Source: CAJQHT01 sp038123275 (GTDB lineage Bacteria > Pseudomonadota > Alphaproteobacteria > Rickettsiales > UBA1997). From it: DNA of 26,421 nt. Shown here piece after piece: positions 7,162 to 14,839 of this stretch. Under the pieces are notes generated by a model. That model was not told the origin of the DNA, searched no databases, and saw only the letters and a program-made list of their open reading frames with translations. A program made the position numbers and the translations under genes. The DNA is taken from NCBI GenBank assembly GCA_038123275.1, contig JAYORG010000019.1, positions 1-26,421 of the forward strand, in the 5' to 3' direction. Each line of letters opens with the position of its first letter. Within the stretch, counting starts at the first letter, position 1.

Positions 7162-8586
7162 ATGCTATTTAGCTCTCTGGAGTATATATTCTTATTTTTG
7201 CCACTAATATTCTTTACTTATTACTTACTGATTAAGAATAAGTTAATAATAGGTAGTAAGATTTTACTTATTTTGGCATCTTTATTTTTTTACTCTTATT
7301 GGAATATTAAATATTTACCACTTCTTCTAGCTTCAGTTATAATAAACTACTTGTGTGGTTCTTATTTAATTAAAAATAAAAGTAAGATATTAGCTATTAG
7401 CGCTATTTTACTAAACATATCTTTGCTTGGCTATTTTAAATATGCCAATTTTTTTATTGAGAATATCTCTATTCTATTATTTGACAATAGCCTAATTAAT
7501 CCAAATATTATTCTACCATTAGCTATTAGCTTTTTTACCTTTCAACAAATTGCCTATATTGCTGATTGTTATCAAAATAAATTACAAGATAGAAATTTTT
7601 TAAACTACGCCATATTTGTTACCTTCTTCCCACAGTTAATTGCTGGCCCAATAGTGCATCACAAAGAAATGATGCCCCAATTTAAAGGGCTTAGAACCAA
7701 ATTTATCAATTATAATAATATTGCTCTTGGTATTTTTATTTTTGGAGTTGGTTTATTTAAAAAAATTGTTATTGCTGACTATTTTGCAATACATGCCAAT
7801 TACGGCTTTGAATATTTTTCATCTTTAAGCCTGCTAGATGCCTGGAAAACAAGCCTATCTTACAGCATTCAGCTCTATTTTGATTTTAGTGGCTACACAG
7901 ATATGGCCATTGGATCGGCATTAATATTTAATATCAAACTACCCTTCAACTTTAATCAACCTTATAAATCTACTAATATTAAAGAATTTTGGCAAAGGTG
8001 GCACATGACTTTATCGCGCTTCTTAAAAGACTATATCTATATTCCCCTTGGCGGAAGTAAAGTTGGAGAATTTAGAATATATTTCAACCTAATGCTGGTA
8101 TTTTTAATAAGCGGCTTATGGCATGGAGCTGGATGGACATTTATCTTTTGGGGCTTTCTACATGGTAGTGCTATTTGCATACATCATTTTTATGACAAAT
8201 TACAACTTCAAATAAATAAAATAGTGGCTTGGTTTATAACTTTTAATTTTATTAATATTTCTTGGATCTTTTTTAGAGCTGACAATTTTACACAAGCTAC
8301 AACAATATTACAAAAAATGTTTGGCCTTAACATTAACAGCTTTGGTTTTAGTGAGAATTGGCAAAACTTCTTAATATTTATAAGATTTAATAAAATTGAG
8401 TATCTGGCTTTAGTGGCTTCTTTATTCTTAGCTTATAAATTATTGCCAATTATTACAAATGATGCACAAATACTAACGCAAAAATTTAAAGCTAATGGCA
8501 ACTATAAGCTTATTACTATATGTTTGTTTGCTATTTCTATTCTATCTTATCATAAAACTTCAGAATTTTTATATTTTAATTTCTAA
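7162..8586 (+). CDS. MBOAT family membrane-bound O-acyltransferase (AlgI/DltB-like)
   Basis: This 474-aa polytopic membrane protein has about 10-12 hydrophobic segments. It carries the MBOAT core: FFPQLIAGPIVHH (155-167), YFDFSGYTDMAIG (239-251), FWQRWHMTLSRFLKDYIYIPLGG (276-298) with His281, and SGLWHGAGWTFIFWG (317-331) with the invariant His321. Such enzymes move acyl groups across the membrane onto extracytoplasmic polymers such as alginate, peptidoglycan or teichoic acids. The acceptor here cannot be read from sequence. Its TAA overlaps the ATG of an SGNH-like partner, the usual two-gene arrangement for secondary acetylation systems. Confidence 0.93.
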   Translation: MLFSSLEYIFLFLPLIFFTYYLLIKNKLIIGSKILLILASLFFYSYWNIKYLPLLLASVIINYLCGSYLIKNKSKILAISAILLNISLLGYFKYANFFIENISILLFDNSLINPNIILPLAISFFTFQQIAYIADCYQNKLQDRNFLNYAIFVTFFPQLIAGPIVHHKEMMPQFKGLRTKFINYNNIALGIFIFGVGLFKKIVIADYFAIHANYGFEYFSSLSLLDAWKTSLSYSIQLYFDFSGYTDMAIGSALIFNIKLPFNFNQPYKSTNIKEFWQRWHMTLSRFLKDYIYIPLGGSKVGEFRIYFNLMLVFLISGLWHGAGWTFIFWGFLHGSAICIHHFYDKLQLQINKIVAWFITFNFINISWIFFRADNFTQATTILQKMFGLNINSFGFSENWQNFLIFIRFNKIEYLALVASLFLAYKLLPIITNDAQILTQKFKANGNYKLITICLFAISILSYHKTSEFLYFNF

Positions 8587-9548
8587 TGAAAAAAATAGAT
8601 AAAACTTTAAAAAATTGGATTAAAACTACTTTAATAAGCATTATTGCAACATTAATGGTAGTAATCCTAATAAATTACATAAATGACCCTCTATGGGTCT
8701 TTAACCATCAAATTTTTAGCAATAAAACTCAACTTGGTTTTAATGAACGCCAACAAAAAACCAATCGACTCTATTTTGACAATCAGAATTATGATTCAAT
8801 ATTGCTTGGAAATAGCAAAAGCACCTATATTGACCAAAATAAATTTACTAAAGGTAAATTATTTAACTATGGGGTTTCGGCAATGAATATCTCTGAATAT
8901 GATATGTATATTAATTTCTTTAAAACAGTCACTAATAATAATCCTAAATATATCTTGCTAGCTATTGATTTTAATTCTTGCTTAAAAACAAAAGAAATGC
9001 ACTCTTATCAAAATCCAGAATTCTATATAAATAATACCACGTCTCAACTATACAAACTAAAACATCTTTTAAGCTATAGCACATTTATATACTCTTTAAG
9101 AAACCTAACTCACTTCTTAGATAAAAAAAAGGCTATTTACAATAACAATAATAAAAAAATCAAATTAGGACTGAATCATTACAAAAAAATTCCAACCATA
9201 AAAGATATGGTAAAAATTAGAAAAAATCCTCCTATAAACTACCAAAATGCTATTTATAATGAAGAATTACCAAATATCTTTGAAAAAATTAAAAGAAATA
9301 ACCAAAAAAGTAATTTTAAAATTATTCTTATACCGGACTTTATGCCTACTTTTACCGTAAATAAAAATAAGGTAATCTACAATCAATGCTTGAATGATAT
9401 TAAAGAAATATTTGGTCATAAAAATATATTTAACTTCATGAAGCTAAACAAAGATACTATCAATCCCAATAACTATTATGATTCATCTCACTTTAAGGAC
9501 TATGTTGGAGATAATATATTAGAAAAAATTAACAATACTAACTATTAA
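8586..9548 (+). CDS. Membrane-anchored SGNH-hydrolase-like protein, partner of the MBOAT
   Basis: The 320-aa protein has one N-terminal membrane helix (about 11-31), so the bulk should be periplasmic. SILLGNSKS (71-79) has a GxS nucleophile candidate, Ser77, and DSSHF (299-303) supplies a DxxH dyad, Asp299/His302. This is the layout of AlgJ/AlgX/PatB/DltD-type partners that complete acyl transfer delivered by an MBOAT. The start overlaps the MBOAT stop (TAATG). The body is rich in Lys/Asn and diverged, so the family call relies on these motifs and the pairing. The 3' end overlaps the convergent panD by 11 nt. Confidence 0.72.
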   Translation: MKKIDKTLKNWIKTTLISIIATLMVVILINYINDPLWVFNHQIFSNKTQLGFNERQQKTNRLYFDNQNYDSILLGNSKSTYIDQNKFTKGKLFNYGVSAMNISEYDMYINFFKTVTNNNPKYILLAIDFNSCLKTKEMHSYQNPEFYINNTTSQLYKLKHLLSYSTFIYSLRNLTHFLDKKKAIYNNNNKKIKLGLNHYKKIPTIKDMVKIRKNPPINYQNAIYNEELPNIFEKIKRNNQKSNFKIILIPDFMPTFTVNKNKVIYNQCLNDIKEIFGHKNIFNFMKLNKDTINPNNYYDSSHFKDYVGDNILEKINNTNY

Positions 9549-9891
9549 TAGATTCATTTTTTTTATCCACCAAAACAACTAGAGAGTTATGGTTTTTAAT
9601 CTCACTCTCATCTAAGATACAATAAGAACAAATAATGACTAAATCGCCTTCATAGGCCTTTCTGGCTGCAGCACCATTTATTTGGATAGATCCACTGCCC
9701 CTTGGCGCCGATATTGCATAAGTAGTAAATCTTTCACCATTATTAATGTTTAATACATCCACTTGTTCACCCACATTTATATTAGCTTTATCCAATAAAT
9801 CTTGATCAATTGAAATAGATCCTTCATAATGTAGATCAGCCATTGTAACAGTGGCACGATGAATTTTTGATTTTAAAAAAGTTAATTGCAT
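9538..9891 (-). CDS. panD: Aspartate 1-decarboxylase (pyruvoyl-dependent)
   Basis: PanD makes beta-alanine from aspartate for pantothenate and CoA. The 117-aa proenzyme begins MQLTFLKSKIHRATVT and contains YEGSISID. Self-cleavage occurs between Gly and Ser there, leaving a pyruvoyl group. GERFTTYAISAPRGSG and INGAAARKAYEGDLVIICSY follow, as in the family. I place the start at ATG 9891; a TTG one codon upstream is in frame but unnecessary. It lies directly downstream of ubiB, whose stop is at 9895-9897. Beta-alanine synthesis is a notable retention if the organism is a Rickettsiales. Confidence 0.95.
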   Translation of the reverse strand: MQLTFLKSKIHRATVTMADLHYEGSISIDQDLLDKANINVGEQVDVLNINNGERFTTYAISAPRGSGSIQINGAAARKAYEGDLVIICSYCILDESEIKNHNSLVVLVDKKNESINS

Positions 9892-9894
9892 CAA

Positions 9895-11349
9895 TTAGTT
9901 AAAATAATTATATCTAGATAAAGTAGAAATTGCCCATAAGCTAAAGAATATTAAACCAAAAAACTTCCAGCTCGACTCTCTTTTCTTTATTTTGTCTATC
10001 TCATCAATTAAGTAATCACTTTTATTGTTAAATTCAAGTGTAGTTTCAACTAAATCAGGCAAATTGCTCATTTTTTTGATAAAATCTATAGAATGATCAC
10101 GTATTTGCGCATCAAAACCGATATTTACTTTAGCCCACTCTTTAATCCATGGCTTTGATAATGTCCAAATATTTAGATCTTTATTAAGAGATACTCCAGC
10201 ACCCTCAACTAACATAATAGTTTTTTGCAACAGCAATAATTCCGGCCTAGTTTCCATATTGTATCTTTTGGTCATTTTTAGTAATTTTGCTAATAAATCA
10301 GCAAAAGATATATTATTTACCGACTTTCCAACTATTGTTTCACCAATAATACGACAATTTAGTGCAAATTCATCGATATTAGTCCCTTTAGGGATTAAAT
10401 TAGCAGCAAGATGTAGCTTAGCCACACGTTGGTAATCTTTCTTTAAAAAACTCATAAGAATTTGAGCAATTGCTATTCGTGTATTTTTATCAATAATACC
10501 AATAATACCAAAATCAACAATGGCAATTCTTCCATCTTTCATTAAAAATAAATTACCAGGATGCATATCGCCATGAAAAAAACCATCGCTATAAACTTGA
10601 TTAAAATAACCAATTACCAAATTTTCTGCGGCTTTAACCTTATTAATCTTACTCTTGGCTATCTTGTCTTTATCAGAAAAGGCAATTCCATCAATCCACT
10701 CGCTTGTTAAAACTCTCTTACTTGACAACTCCCAATAAACCTCAGGTATATATACCCCGTTAAAATTTGCTAAATTACTTTTAAGTTGAGAAGCTGCAGC
10801 AGCTTCATTTAATAAATCTAATTCATGGTTGCTACAAATTTCTAGAACAGCTACTATATCCCTAACCTTCTTGGCATAGTATTTAGAAAATATAGAAATT
10901 AAATTTACAATAATTTTTAAAGTAAAAATATCTCTTTTAACAATTCTAATAATATTTGGTCGCAAAACCTTTACTGCAACATCTTTATTATGTATAGTTT
11001 TGCATTTATAAACCTGAGCAATTGAAGCGCTAGCAACTGGCTTTTGTGAAAACTTTGCAAATAAGTCTTTGTGACTTATTTTAAATTCTTTTTTAAGTAT
11101 CTTATGGGCTTTTTTACAGGAAAAAGGTGGTACCTTATCTTGGAAAACTGCTAATATTTGAGCAAGATCATCTCCAACTAAATCAGGCCTAGCTGCAAGT
11201 AATTGACCCAACTTCATAAAAGTTGGACCTGATAATTTAAGAAATAAATATAAAGATTTACCTTTACTAAAAGGAAGGATGGCCAGAGCCAATAACGAAA
11301 CAAGAACCAGCTTGAATATATTGATAAAGCTAATAATTCTCAACATCAT
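9895..11349 (-). CDS. ubiB: UbiB/ABC1 (AarF) family atypical kinase, ubiquinone biosynthesis
   Basis: UbiB is required for aerobic ubiquinone synthesis as an atypical kinase-like ATPase, not as the hydroxylase it was once called. The 484-aa protein has the family-defining KxGQ motif (KLGQLLAARPD, 46-56), the Ala-rich loop VASASIAQVY (105-114), and the lysine strand VAVKVLRP (Lys127). The catalytic segment is HGDMHPGNLF, followed by IVDFGIIG with the metal-binding DFG. A hydrophobic C-terminal anchor (about 462-477) fits membrane association. Two consecutive ATGs open the gene, and no clear ribosome site is visible. It is co-oriented with panD. Confidence 0.93.
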   Translation of the reverse strand: MMLRIISFINIFKLVLVSLLALAILPFSKGKSLYLFLKLSGPTFMKLGQLLAARPDLVGDDLAQILAVFQDKVPPFSCKKAHKILKKEFKISHKDLFAKFSQKPVASASIAQVYKCKTIHNKDVAVKVLRPNIIRIVKRDIFTLKIIVNLISIFSKYYAKKVRDIVAVLEICSNHELDLLNEAAAASQLKSNLANFNGVYIPEVYWELSSKRVLTSEWIDGIAFSDKDKIAKSKINKVKAAENLVIGYFNQVYSDGFFHGDMHPGNLFLMKDGRIAIVDFGIIGIIDKNTRIAIAQILMSFLKKDYQRVAKLHLAANLIPKGTNIDEFALNCRIIGETIVGKSVNNISFADLLAKLLKMTKRYNMETRPELLLLQKTIMLVEGAGVSLNKDLNIWTLSKPWIKEWAKVNIGFDAQIRDHSIDFIKKMSNLPDLVETTLEFNNKSDYLIDEIDKIKKRESSWKFFGLIFFSLWAISTLSRYNYFN

Positions 11350-11500
11350 TATAAAAAACTTTTAATAATCAAGATTTTCTAGATAGAGTTATAACTAAAT
11401 CATTATCCTAACTTTTTAGGAATTTTTGAAAGATTTTTATAAAAATTTTAATCAATATTCAACATATTGTGCGGAAATTTTTGTAAAAAAGAGCCAAAAA
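11350..11500 (-). other. AT-rich spacer upstream of ubiB
   Basis: No gene is seen here. The minus strand should carry the ubiB promoter, but no candidate with good spacing stands out. A TCCTAA...TTAGGA hairpin (11406-11421) is followed on the plus strand by ATTTTT, but no plus-strand gene precedes it. Confidence 0.4.
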
Positions 11501-11530
11501 TCACGAAAAAGTGGAGTGATGATTTCGTGA
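11501..11530 (-). terminator. Terminator closing the ribosomal protein run
   Basis: TCACGAAA (11501-11508) and TTTCGTGA (11523-11530) are perfect inverted repeats around a 14-nt loop. On the minus strand the stem is followed by ATTTTTGG, immediately after the stop of the small membrane protein gene at 11540. It would end transcription coming from rplS and its downstream genes. Confidence 0.75.
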
Positions 11531-11539
11531 CAACATTAT

Positions 11540-11851
11540 CTAGTTACCAGAATCAGTTGCTGGATCTTTATTAACATCAACCTTAATTTCTGATAGGTCA
11601 ACCTCAACTCCAGCCCAACCAAATAACTTAGTCATTAATTGTGACAAAATATTTAAAATATTACCAAAAACTTCACGTATTCTCTCTACAATACGCTTTA
11701 AGGCATTTGCTGAATCTTGATCTAAATTTAATATTGCAACAACATCTTCAACTGTAATAATACCAACCATTAGCATTACAATTAAAACTGAAGCAGCAGT
11801 AGAAAATAATACCAAAATAGTCCTAAATGTAAAAAATGCTAAAATATCCAT
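11540..11851 (-). CDS. Small membrane protein of unknown function
   Basis: This 103-aa protein is not recognised. One long or two closely spaced hydrophobic helices occupy about 2-32 (FRTILVLFSTAASVLIVMLMVGI). An amphipathic helical region (about 44-80) follows, and the end is acidic (DLSEIKVDVNKDPATDSGN). It is the last gene of the minus-strand run, 25 nt after the lipoprotein gene and just before a terminator. Absence of charged residues in the first 25 aa except Asp2 and Arg10 suggests an uncleaved anchor. Confidence 0.65.
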   Translation of the reverse strand: MDILAFFTFRTILVLFSTAASVLIVMLMVGIITVEDVVAILNLDQDSANALKRIVERIREVFGNILNILSQLMTKLFGWAGVEVDLSEIKVDVNKDPATDSGN

Positions 11852-11876
11852 ATCAATTTTTTCAATAACTTAATAA

Positions 11877-12317
11877 CTACAAACACTTACCAAAATAAGT
11901 GGTTGGGGTTAATGACTTAGCATTATATTGCTGCTCAATAAGCCCAGAAAATGTAACATCATAAATCTTTTCTTGCTTAGACGTTATCTTAAATGATAAC
12001 TCATCTTTCTTATTAATGCAATAATTATTCTTTTTTAGCAAGTTCTTTAATATCTTAACTTGTGATTTAGTCATTTTTGGATGTTTCTTATCTGGCACAG
12101 ACTCATCGCCACTCAATAATTTATCGCTAACAGCAAAAGAGAATGATTGTGTATTTAATGAGTTATAAAAAGATAATTTTCCCAGATGATCTTGGCTAGG
12201 TATATCATTAGAACAAGAGGCTAATGTAAAAATAAAAATTATACCAAAAACTAAACTTGATAAAATATGGCGCTTAAAAAGATCTTGAACAGGTTTTAAA
12301 AACATAATAAATATCAT
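11877..12317 (-). CDS. Small putative lipoprotein
   Basis: The 146-aa protein has a signal-type N-terminus: Lys/Arg (KRH, 15-17), a hydrophobic core (about 19-31) and the lipobox LASC with Cys35. This predicts lipidation and export to the envelope. The mature part (about 110 aa) is polar, with no domain I recognise. A shorter start at ATG 12305 (residue 5) is possible. It lies after rplS, separated by 56 nt that contain an inverted repeat and motif copy 3. Its function is unknown, and co-transcription with rplS is inferred from orientation and spacing. Confidence 0.68.
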   Translation of the reverse strand: MIFIMFLKPVQDLFKRHILSSLVFGIIFIFTLASCSNDIPSQDHLGKLSFYNSLNTQSFSFAVSDKLLSGDESVPDKKHPKMTKSQVKILKNLLKKNNYCINKKDELSFKITSKQEKIYDVTFSGLIEQQYNAKSLTPTTYFGKCL

Positions 12318-12320
12318 TCA

Positions 12321-12384
12321 ATCTTAAGAACACTTAACTCACCTTACGACGTGGCGCAATTTTTGAGTGATTTTTAAGATGATG
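12321..12384. repeat. Motif copy 3 inside an inverted repeat, rplS-lipoprotein spacer
   Basis: ATCTTAA (12321-12327) pairs with TTAAGAT (12374-12380), and ACTCA (12337-12341) with TGAGT (12364-12368), giving a two-part hairpin. The inner part, AACTCACCTTACG (12336-12348) then CGCA, AT run, TGAG and ATGA, matches copies 1 and 2 on the plus strand. The rplS stop codon lies within the right arm. With no T-run on the minus side it is not a standard terminator; it could be a processing or attenuation site. Confidence 0.5.
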
Positions 12385-12778
12385 CATTATTAGCAAAATC
12401 TAACTTTTCTTTAATTCTAGCAGCTTTTCCTGTTAAATCTCTTAAGTAATATAATTTTGCTCTTCTCACAACACCTTTTTTAGTTACCTGTATAGAAGAA
12501 ATTAACGGAGAGTAAAAAGTAAATTTTCTTTCAACACCAATACCAGCGCTAATTTTTCTTACAGTGAATGTAGCGCTATAATTAGAAAGACTTTTGCTTC
12601 TAGCAATAACAACACCAATAAAAGCTTGTAACCTTGTGTTGCCACCCTCGCTAATTTTATATTTTACTACAACACTATCTCCAACTTTAAAGTTAAGATC
12701 AAAATCTTTCGACTCATCTCTTGTTGCTTTAATTTTTTCTAACTGTTTGGTCTCAAATTCTTGAATTAAATTGCCCAT
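12374..12778 (-). CDS. rplS: 50S ribosomal protein L19
   Basis: L19 sits at the 30S-50S interface. The 134-aa protein starts MGNLIQEFETKQLEKIK and has the barrel segment FKVGDSVVVKYKISEGG. It also has the family blocks FIGVVIARS, FTVRKISAGIGVERKF and VRRAKLYYLRDLTGKAARIKE. A short Asn/Ser tail ends it. In most bacteria rplS belongs to rpsP-rimM-trmD-rplS; here it follows rplQ by 15 nt as an extension of the alpha operon. Start ATG 12778 agrees with the family N-terminus. Confidence 0.96.
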   Translation of the reverse strand: MGNLIQEFETKQLEKIKATRDESKDFDLNFKVGDSVVVKYKISEGGNTRLQAFIGVVIARSKSLSNYSATFTVRKISAGIGVERKFTFYSPLISSIQVTKKGVVRRAKLYYLRDLTGKAARIKEKLDFANNASS

Positions 12779-12793
12779 AATTTTTAATATTGA

Positions 12794-13357
12794 TTATTTC
12801 TTAGCATCAGTTTTTTTACTAACCACTTCTTTTTTAGCAGCTTCTTTTTTGGCAACCTCTTTTTTGGCAACCTCTTTTTTAGCAACTTTCTTAACTGACT
12901 TTTTTTTAGAATCCTTTTGCATAGCTTCTTCTTTTTCTATCTTTTGCTTTTCTTTTCCAGATTTTTTAACAGAATCATTAGCTGCTTTTTTATTGATCTC
13001 GTTTCTATCAACCAATTCAATTATAGCCATAGGAGCTTTATCGCCAGCCCTAAAGCCATAATGCATAATTCTAGTATATCCACCCTTTCTATCTTTAATA
13101 CGAAGGCCAATATCTAAAAATAATTTATTAACTAACTCTTTATCCTTTATAACACATAGAACCTTTCTACGATTAGACAAATTATCAATTTTAGCAATTG
13201 TCATTATTTTTTCAATAAATGGACGAAGCTCCTTAGCTTTTGGCAAAGTAGTTTTTATCAGCTCATGCTTTAATAAAGCACTTGTAAGATTAATTAATAA
13301 AGCTTTCCTATGGGAACTAGTTCTATTAAGTTTTCTTCCTTTTAATTTATGTCTCAT
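12794..13357 (-). CDS. rplQ: 50S ribosomal protein L17 with basic repeat tail
   Basis: Residues 1-120 are a normal L17: MRHKLKGRKLNRTSSHRKAL, then LLKHELIKTTLPKAKELRP, then the GGYTRIMHYGFRAGDKAPMAIIELVDRN end block. Residues 121-187 are an extra Lys/Ala/Glu-rich tail not needed in the standard ~120-aa protein. Its centre is four near-identical VAKKE-type pentapeptides (about 158-177), encoded by four 15-bp units at 12826-12885. The tail is probably disordered or helical and could touch rRNA. It is cotranscribed with rpoA (12 nt upstream) and rplS. Confidence 0.95.
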   Translation of the reverse strand: MRHKLKGRKLNRTSSHRKALLINLTSALLKHELIKTTLPKAKELRPFIEKIMTIAKIDNLSNRRKVLCVIKDKELVNKLFLDIGLRIKDRKGGYTRIMHYGFRAGDKAPMAIIELVDRNEINKKAANDSVKKSGKEKQKIEKEEAMQKDSKKKSVKKVAKKEVAKKEVAKKEAAKKEVVSKKTDAKK

Positions 13358-13369
13358 CTTAAACTATTA

Positions 13370-14395
13370 TTAAAAATCTTTACTTTTAATTCTGGATAAT
13401 TCTTCAATATTTTCTGGGGGCCAATTAGGTATTTTCATACCAAAACCTAAACCCATACTCTTAAGGTTATCTTTTAATTCATTTAAAGATTTTCTACCAA
13501 AATTTGAAGTTTTTAACATTTCTGCTTCCGTTCTGACAGCTAAATCACCAACATATGTAATTCTTTCATTCTTTAAGCAATTATAAGATCTAACAGAAAG
13601 CTCTAATTCATCAATGCTTTTTAGTAAGTTCTTATTAAACTCAGGCTCATAATCATTTTCTTGTGCGTTATCAGCAATGTCAGCAACATCAAAATTGATA
13701 AAAACCTGCATCTGATCTTGTAAAATTTTAGCCGTAACTCCAAGAGCATCTCTAGGAGTAATAGTACCGTCAGTCTCAATATTCATGATTAATTTATCAT
13801 AATCAGTAATTTGACCTACCCTGGCATTTTCAACCTTATATGCAACTCGTCTTATTGGGCTAAACATAGCATCAATAAATATAGTACCAACTTCAACCTC
13901 TTGATCAGCTAATCTTGAAGCAGTAACGTACCCCCTGTTACATCCAACATTCATTTGAATATCAATTTTAGCACCTTTACTCAAAGTACAAATCGTGATA
14001 TCCTTATTTACTATTTTAACACCTTCTGTAGTTTTGATAGATCCAGCTAGAACAGCCCCTTCTTTATTGGCACTTAACTTCAATACGCACGGAGAAGAGT
14101 CTTCTTTAGCAATTGCCAAAGATTTAATATTCATGATAATTTCAGCAACATCTTCCTTTACACCTTCAATTGCGCCATATTCGTGTAATACACCATCTAT
14201 CTTAATAGAAGTTACCGCAAAACCAGCAATAGAAGATAATAAAATTCTTCTAAGTGAATTGCCAAGAGTATTACCATAACCTCTTTCAAAAGGCTCCATT
14301 ATAATAGAAGCATTCTTTTCTGGATCAACACCATCTTTAACAGTGATATTTGTAGGTTTTGACAATAGCTGCCAACTTTCCTTTAATATAGACAT
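13370..14395 (-). CDS. rpoA: DNA-directed RNA polymerase subunit alpha
   Basis: The alpha dimer nucleates RNA polymerase assembly and contacts upstream DNA and activators. The 341-aa length is normal. The N-terminal domain shows MEPFERGYGNTLGNSLRRILLSS (dimerisation), VLHEYGAIEGVKEDVAEIIMNIK, and ARVGQITDYDKLIMNIETDGT. The C-terminal domain (about 260-330) has the helix-hairpin-helix SIDELELSVRSYNCLKNERITYVGDL with NFGRKSLNELKDNLKSMGL. The gene sits between rpsK and rplQ in standard alpha operon order. Confidence 0.98.
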   Translation of the reverse strand: MSILKESWQLLSKPTNITVKDGVDPEKNASIIMEPFERGYGNTLGNSLRRILLSSIAGFAVTSIKIDGVLHEYGAIEGVKEDVAEIIMNIKSLAIAKEDSSPCVLKLSANKEGAVLAGSIKTTEGVKIVNKDITICTLSKGAKIDIQMNVGCNRGYVTASRLADQEVEVGTIFIDAMFSPIRRVAYKVENARVGQITDYDKLIMNIETDGTITPRDALGVTAKILQDQMQVFINFDVADIADNAQENDYEPEFNKNLLKSIDELELSVRSYNCLKNERITYVGDLAVRTEAEMLKTSNFGRKSLNELKDNLKSMGLGFGMKIPNWPPENIEELSRIKSKDF

Positions 14396-14434
14396 ATAAC
14401 CTAAACTAATTTTAAAATTAATAATAATAAACTA

Positions 14435-14824
14435 TTAGACTCTTCTTCTTTTTGGAGGCCTACACCCGTTATGTGGATGATAAGTGTTATCAGTAATAGA
14501 AGTAACATTAATATCCGAGGCTTGTAAAGCCCTAAGAGAAGCCTCCCTTCCAACGCCAGGACCAGATACTTCAACACATACTGTTTGTAAGCCAAAAGAC
14601 TTAGCAGCATCCAAAGCATCTTGAGTTGCAACTTGAGCCGCATAAGGAGTTGCTTTTCTTGAACCTTTGAAACCATTCTTACCTGCAGAAGACCAACATA
14701 TAGAATCTCCTTTTAAATCAGTAATAGAAATTATAGTATTATTAAAAGTTGCACAAACCTTAACAATACCATTAATAACAGTTCTTTTTTTCTTATTTGT
14801 TTTTTTAGTGCTATACTTAGCCAT
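14435..14824 (-). CDS. rpsK: 30S ribosomal protein S11
   Basis: S11 shapes the 30S platform near the mRNA exit. The 129-aa protein has a basic start (KTNKKKRTVINGIVKV), ATFNNTIISITDLKG, and GFKGSRKATPYAAQVA. It ends with the conserved NGCRPPKRRRV. It is full length, 15 nt downstream of rpsM and 39 nt upstream of rpoA. No unusual feature is visible. Confidence 0.97.
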   Translation of the reverse strand: MAKYSTKKTNKKKRTVINGIVKVCATFNNTIISITDLKGDSICWSSAGKNGFKGSRKATPYAAQVATQDALDAAKSFGLQTVCVEVSGPGVGREASLRALQASDINVTSITDNTYHPHNGCRPPKRRRV

Positions 14825-14839
14825 TATCTATGAAATTAA

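Noticed and set aside
8683..8886. 67-codon frame inside the SGNH-like gene
   Set aside because: It overlaps the longer frame carrying the GNSKS motif and has no features of its own.
9892..9894. TTG one codon upstream of the panD ATG as the start
   Set aside because: The next codon is ATG and matches the family N-terminus, so the TTG is not needed.
11406..11421. TCCTAA/TTAGGA hairpin as a plus-strand terminator
   Set aside because: No plus-strand gene lies upstream to be terminated; ubiB runs the other way. A chance palindrome in AT-rich DNA is more likely.
12826..12885. CRISPR-like short repeats
   Set aside because: The 15-bp units are contiguous with no spacers, are in frame in rplQ, and encode pentapeptide repeats.
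12771..13061. Phe/Ser-rich open frame opposite rplQ
   Set aside because: It is the antisense of the Lys-rich repeat tail of L17; the repeats produce the apparent low-complexity protein.
14401..14676. Leu-rich 91-codon frame on the minus strand
   Set aside because: It is an out-of-frame reading of rpsK, which is clearly S11 in the other frame.
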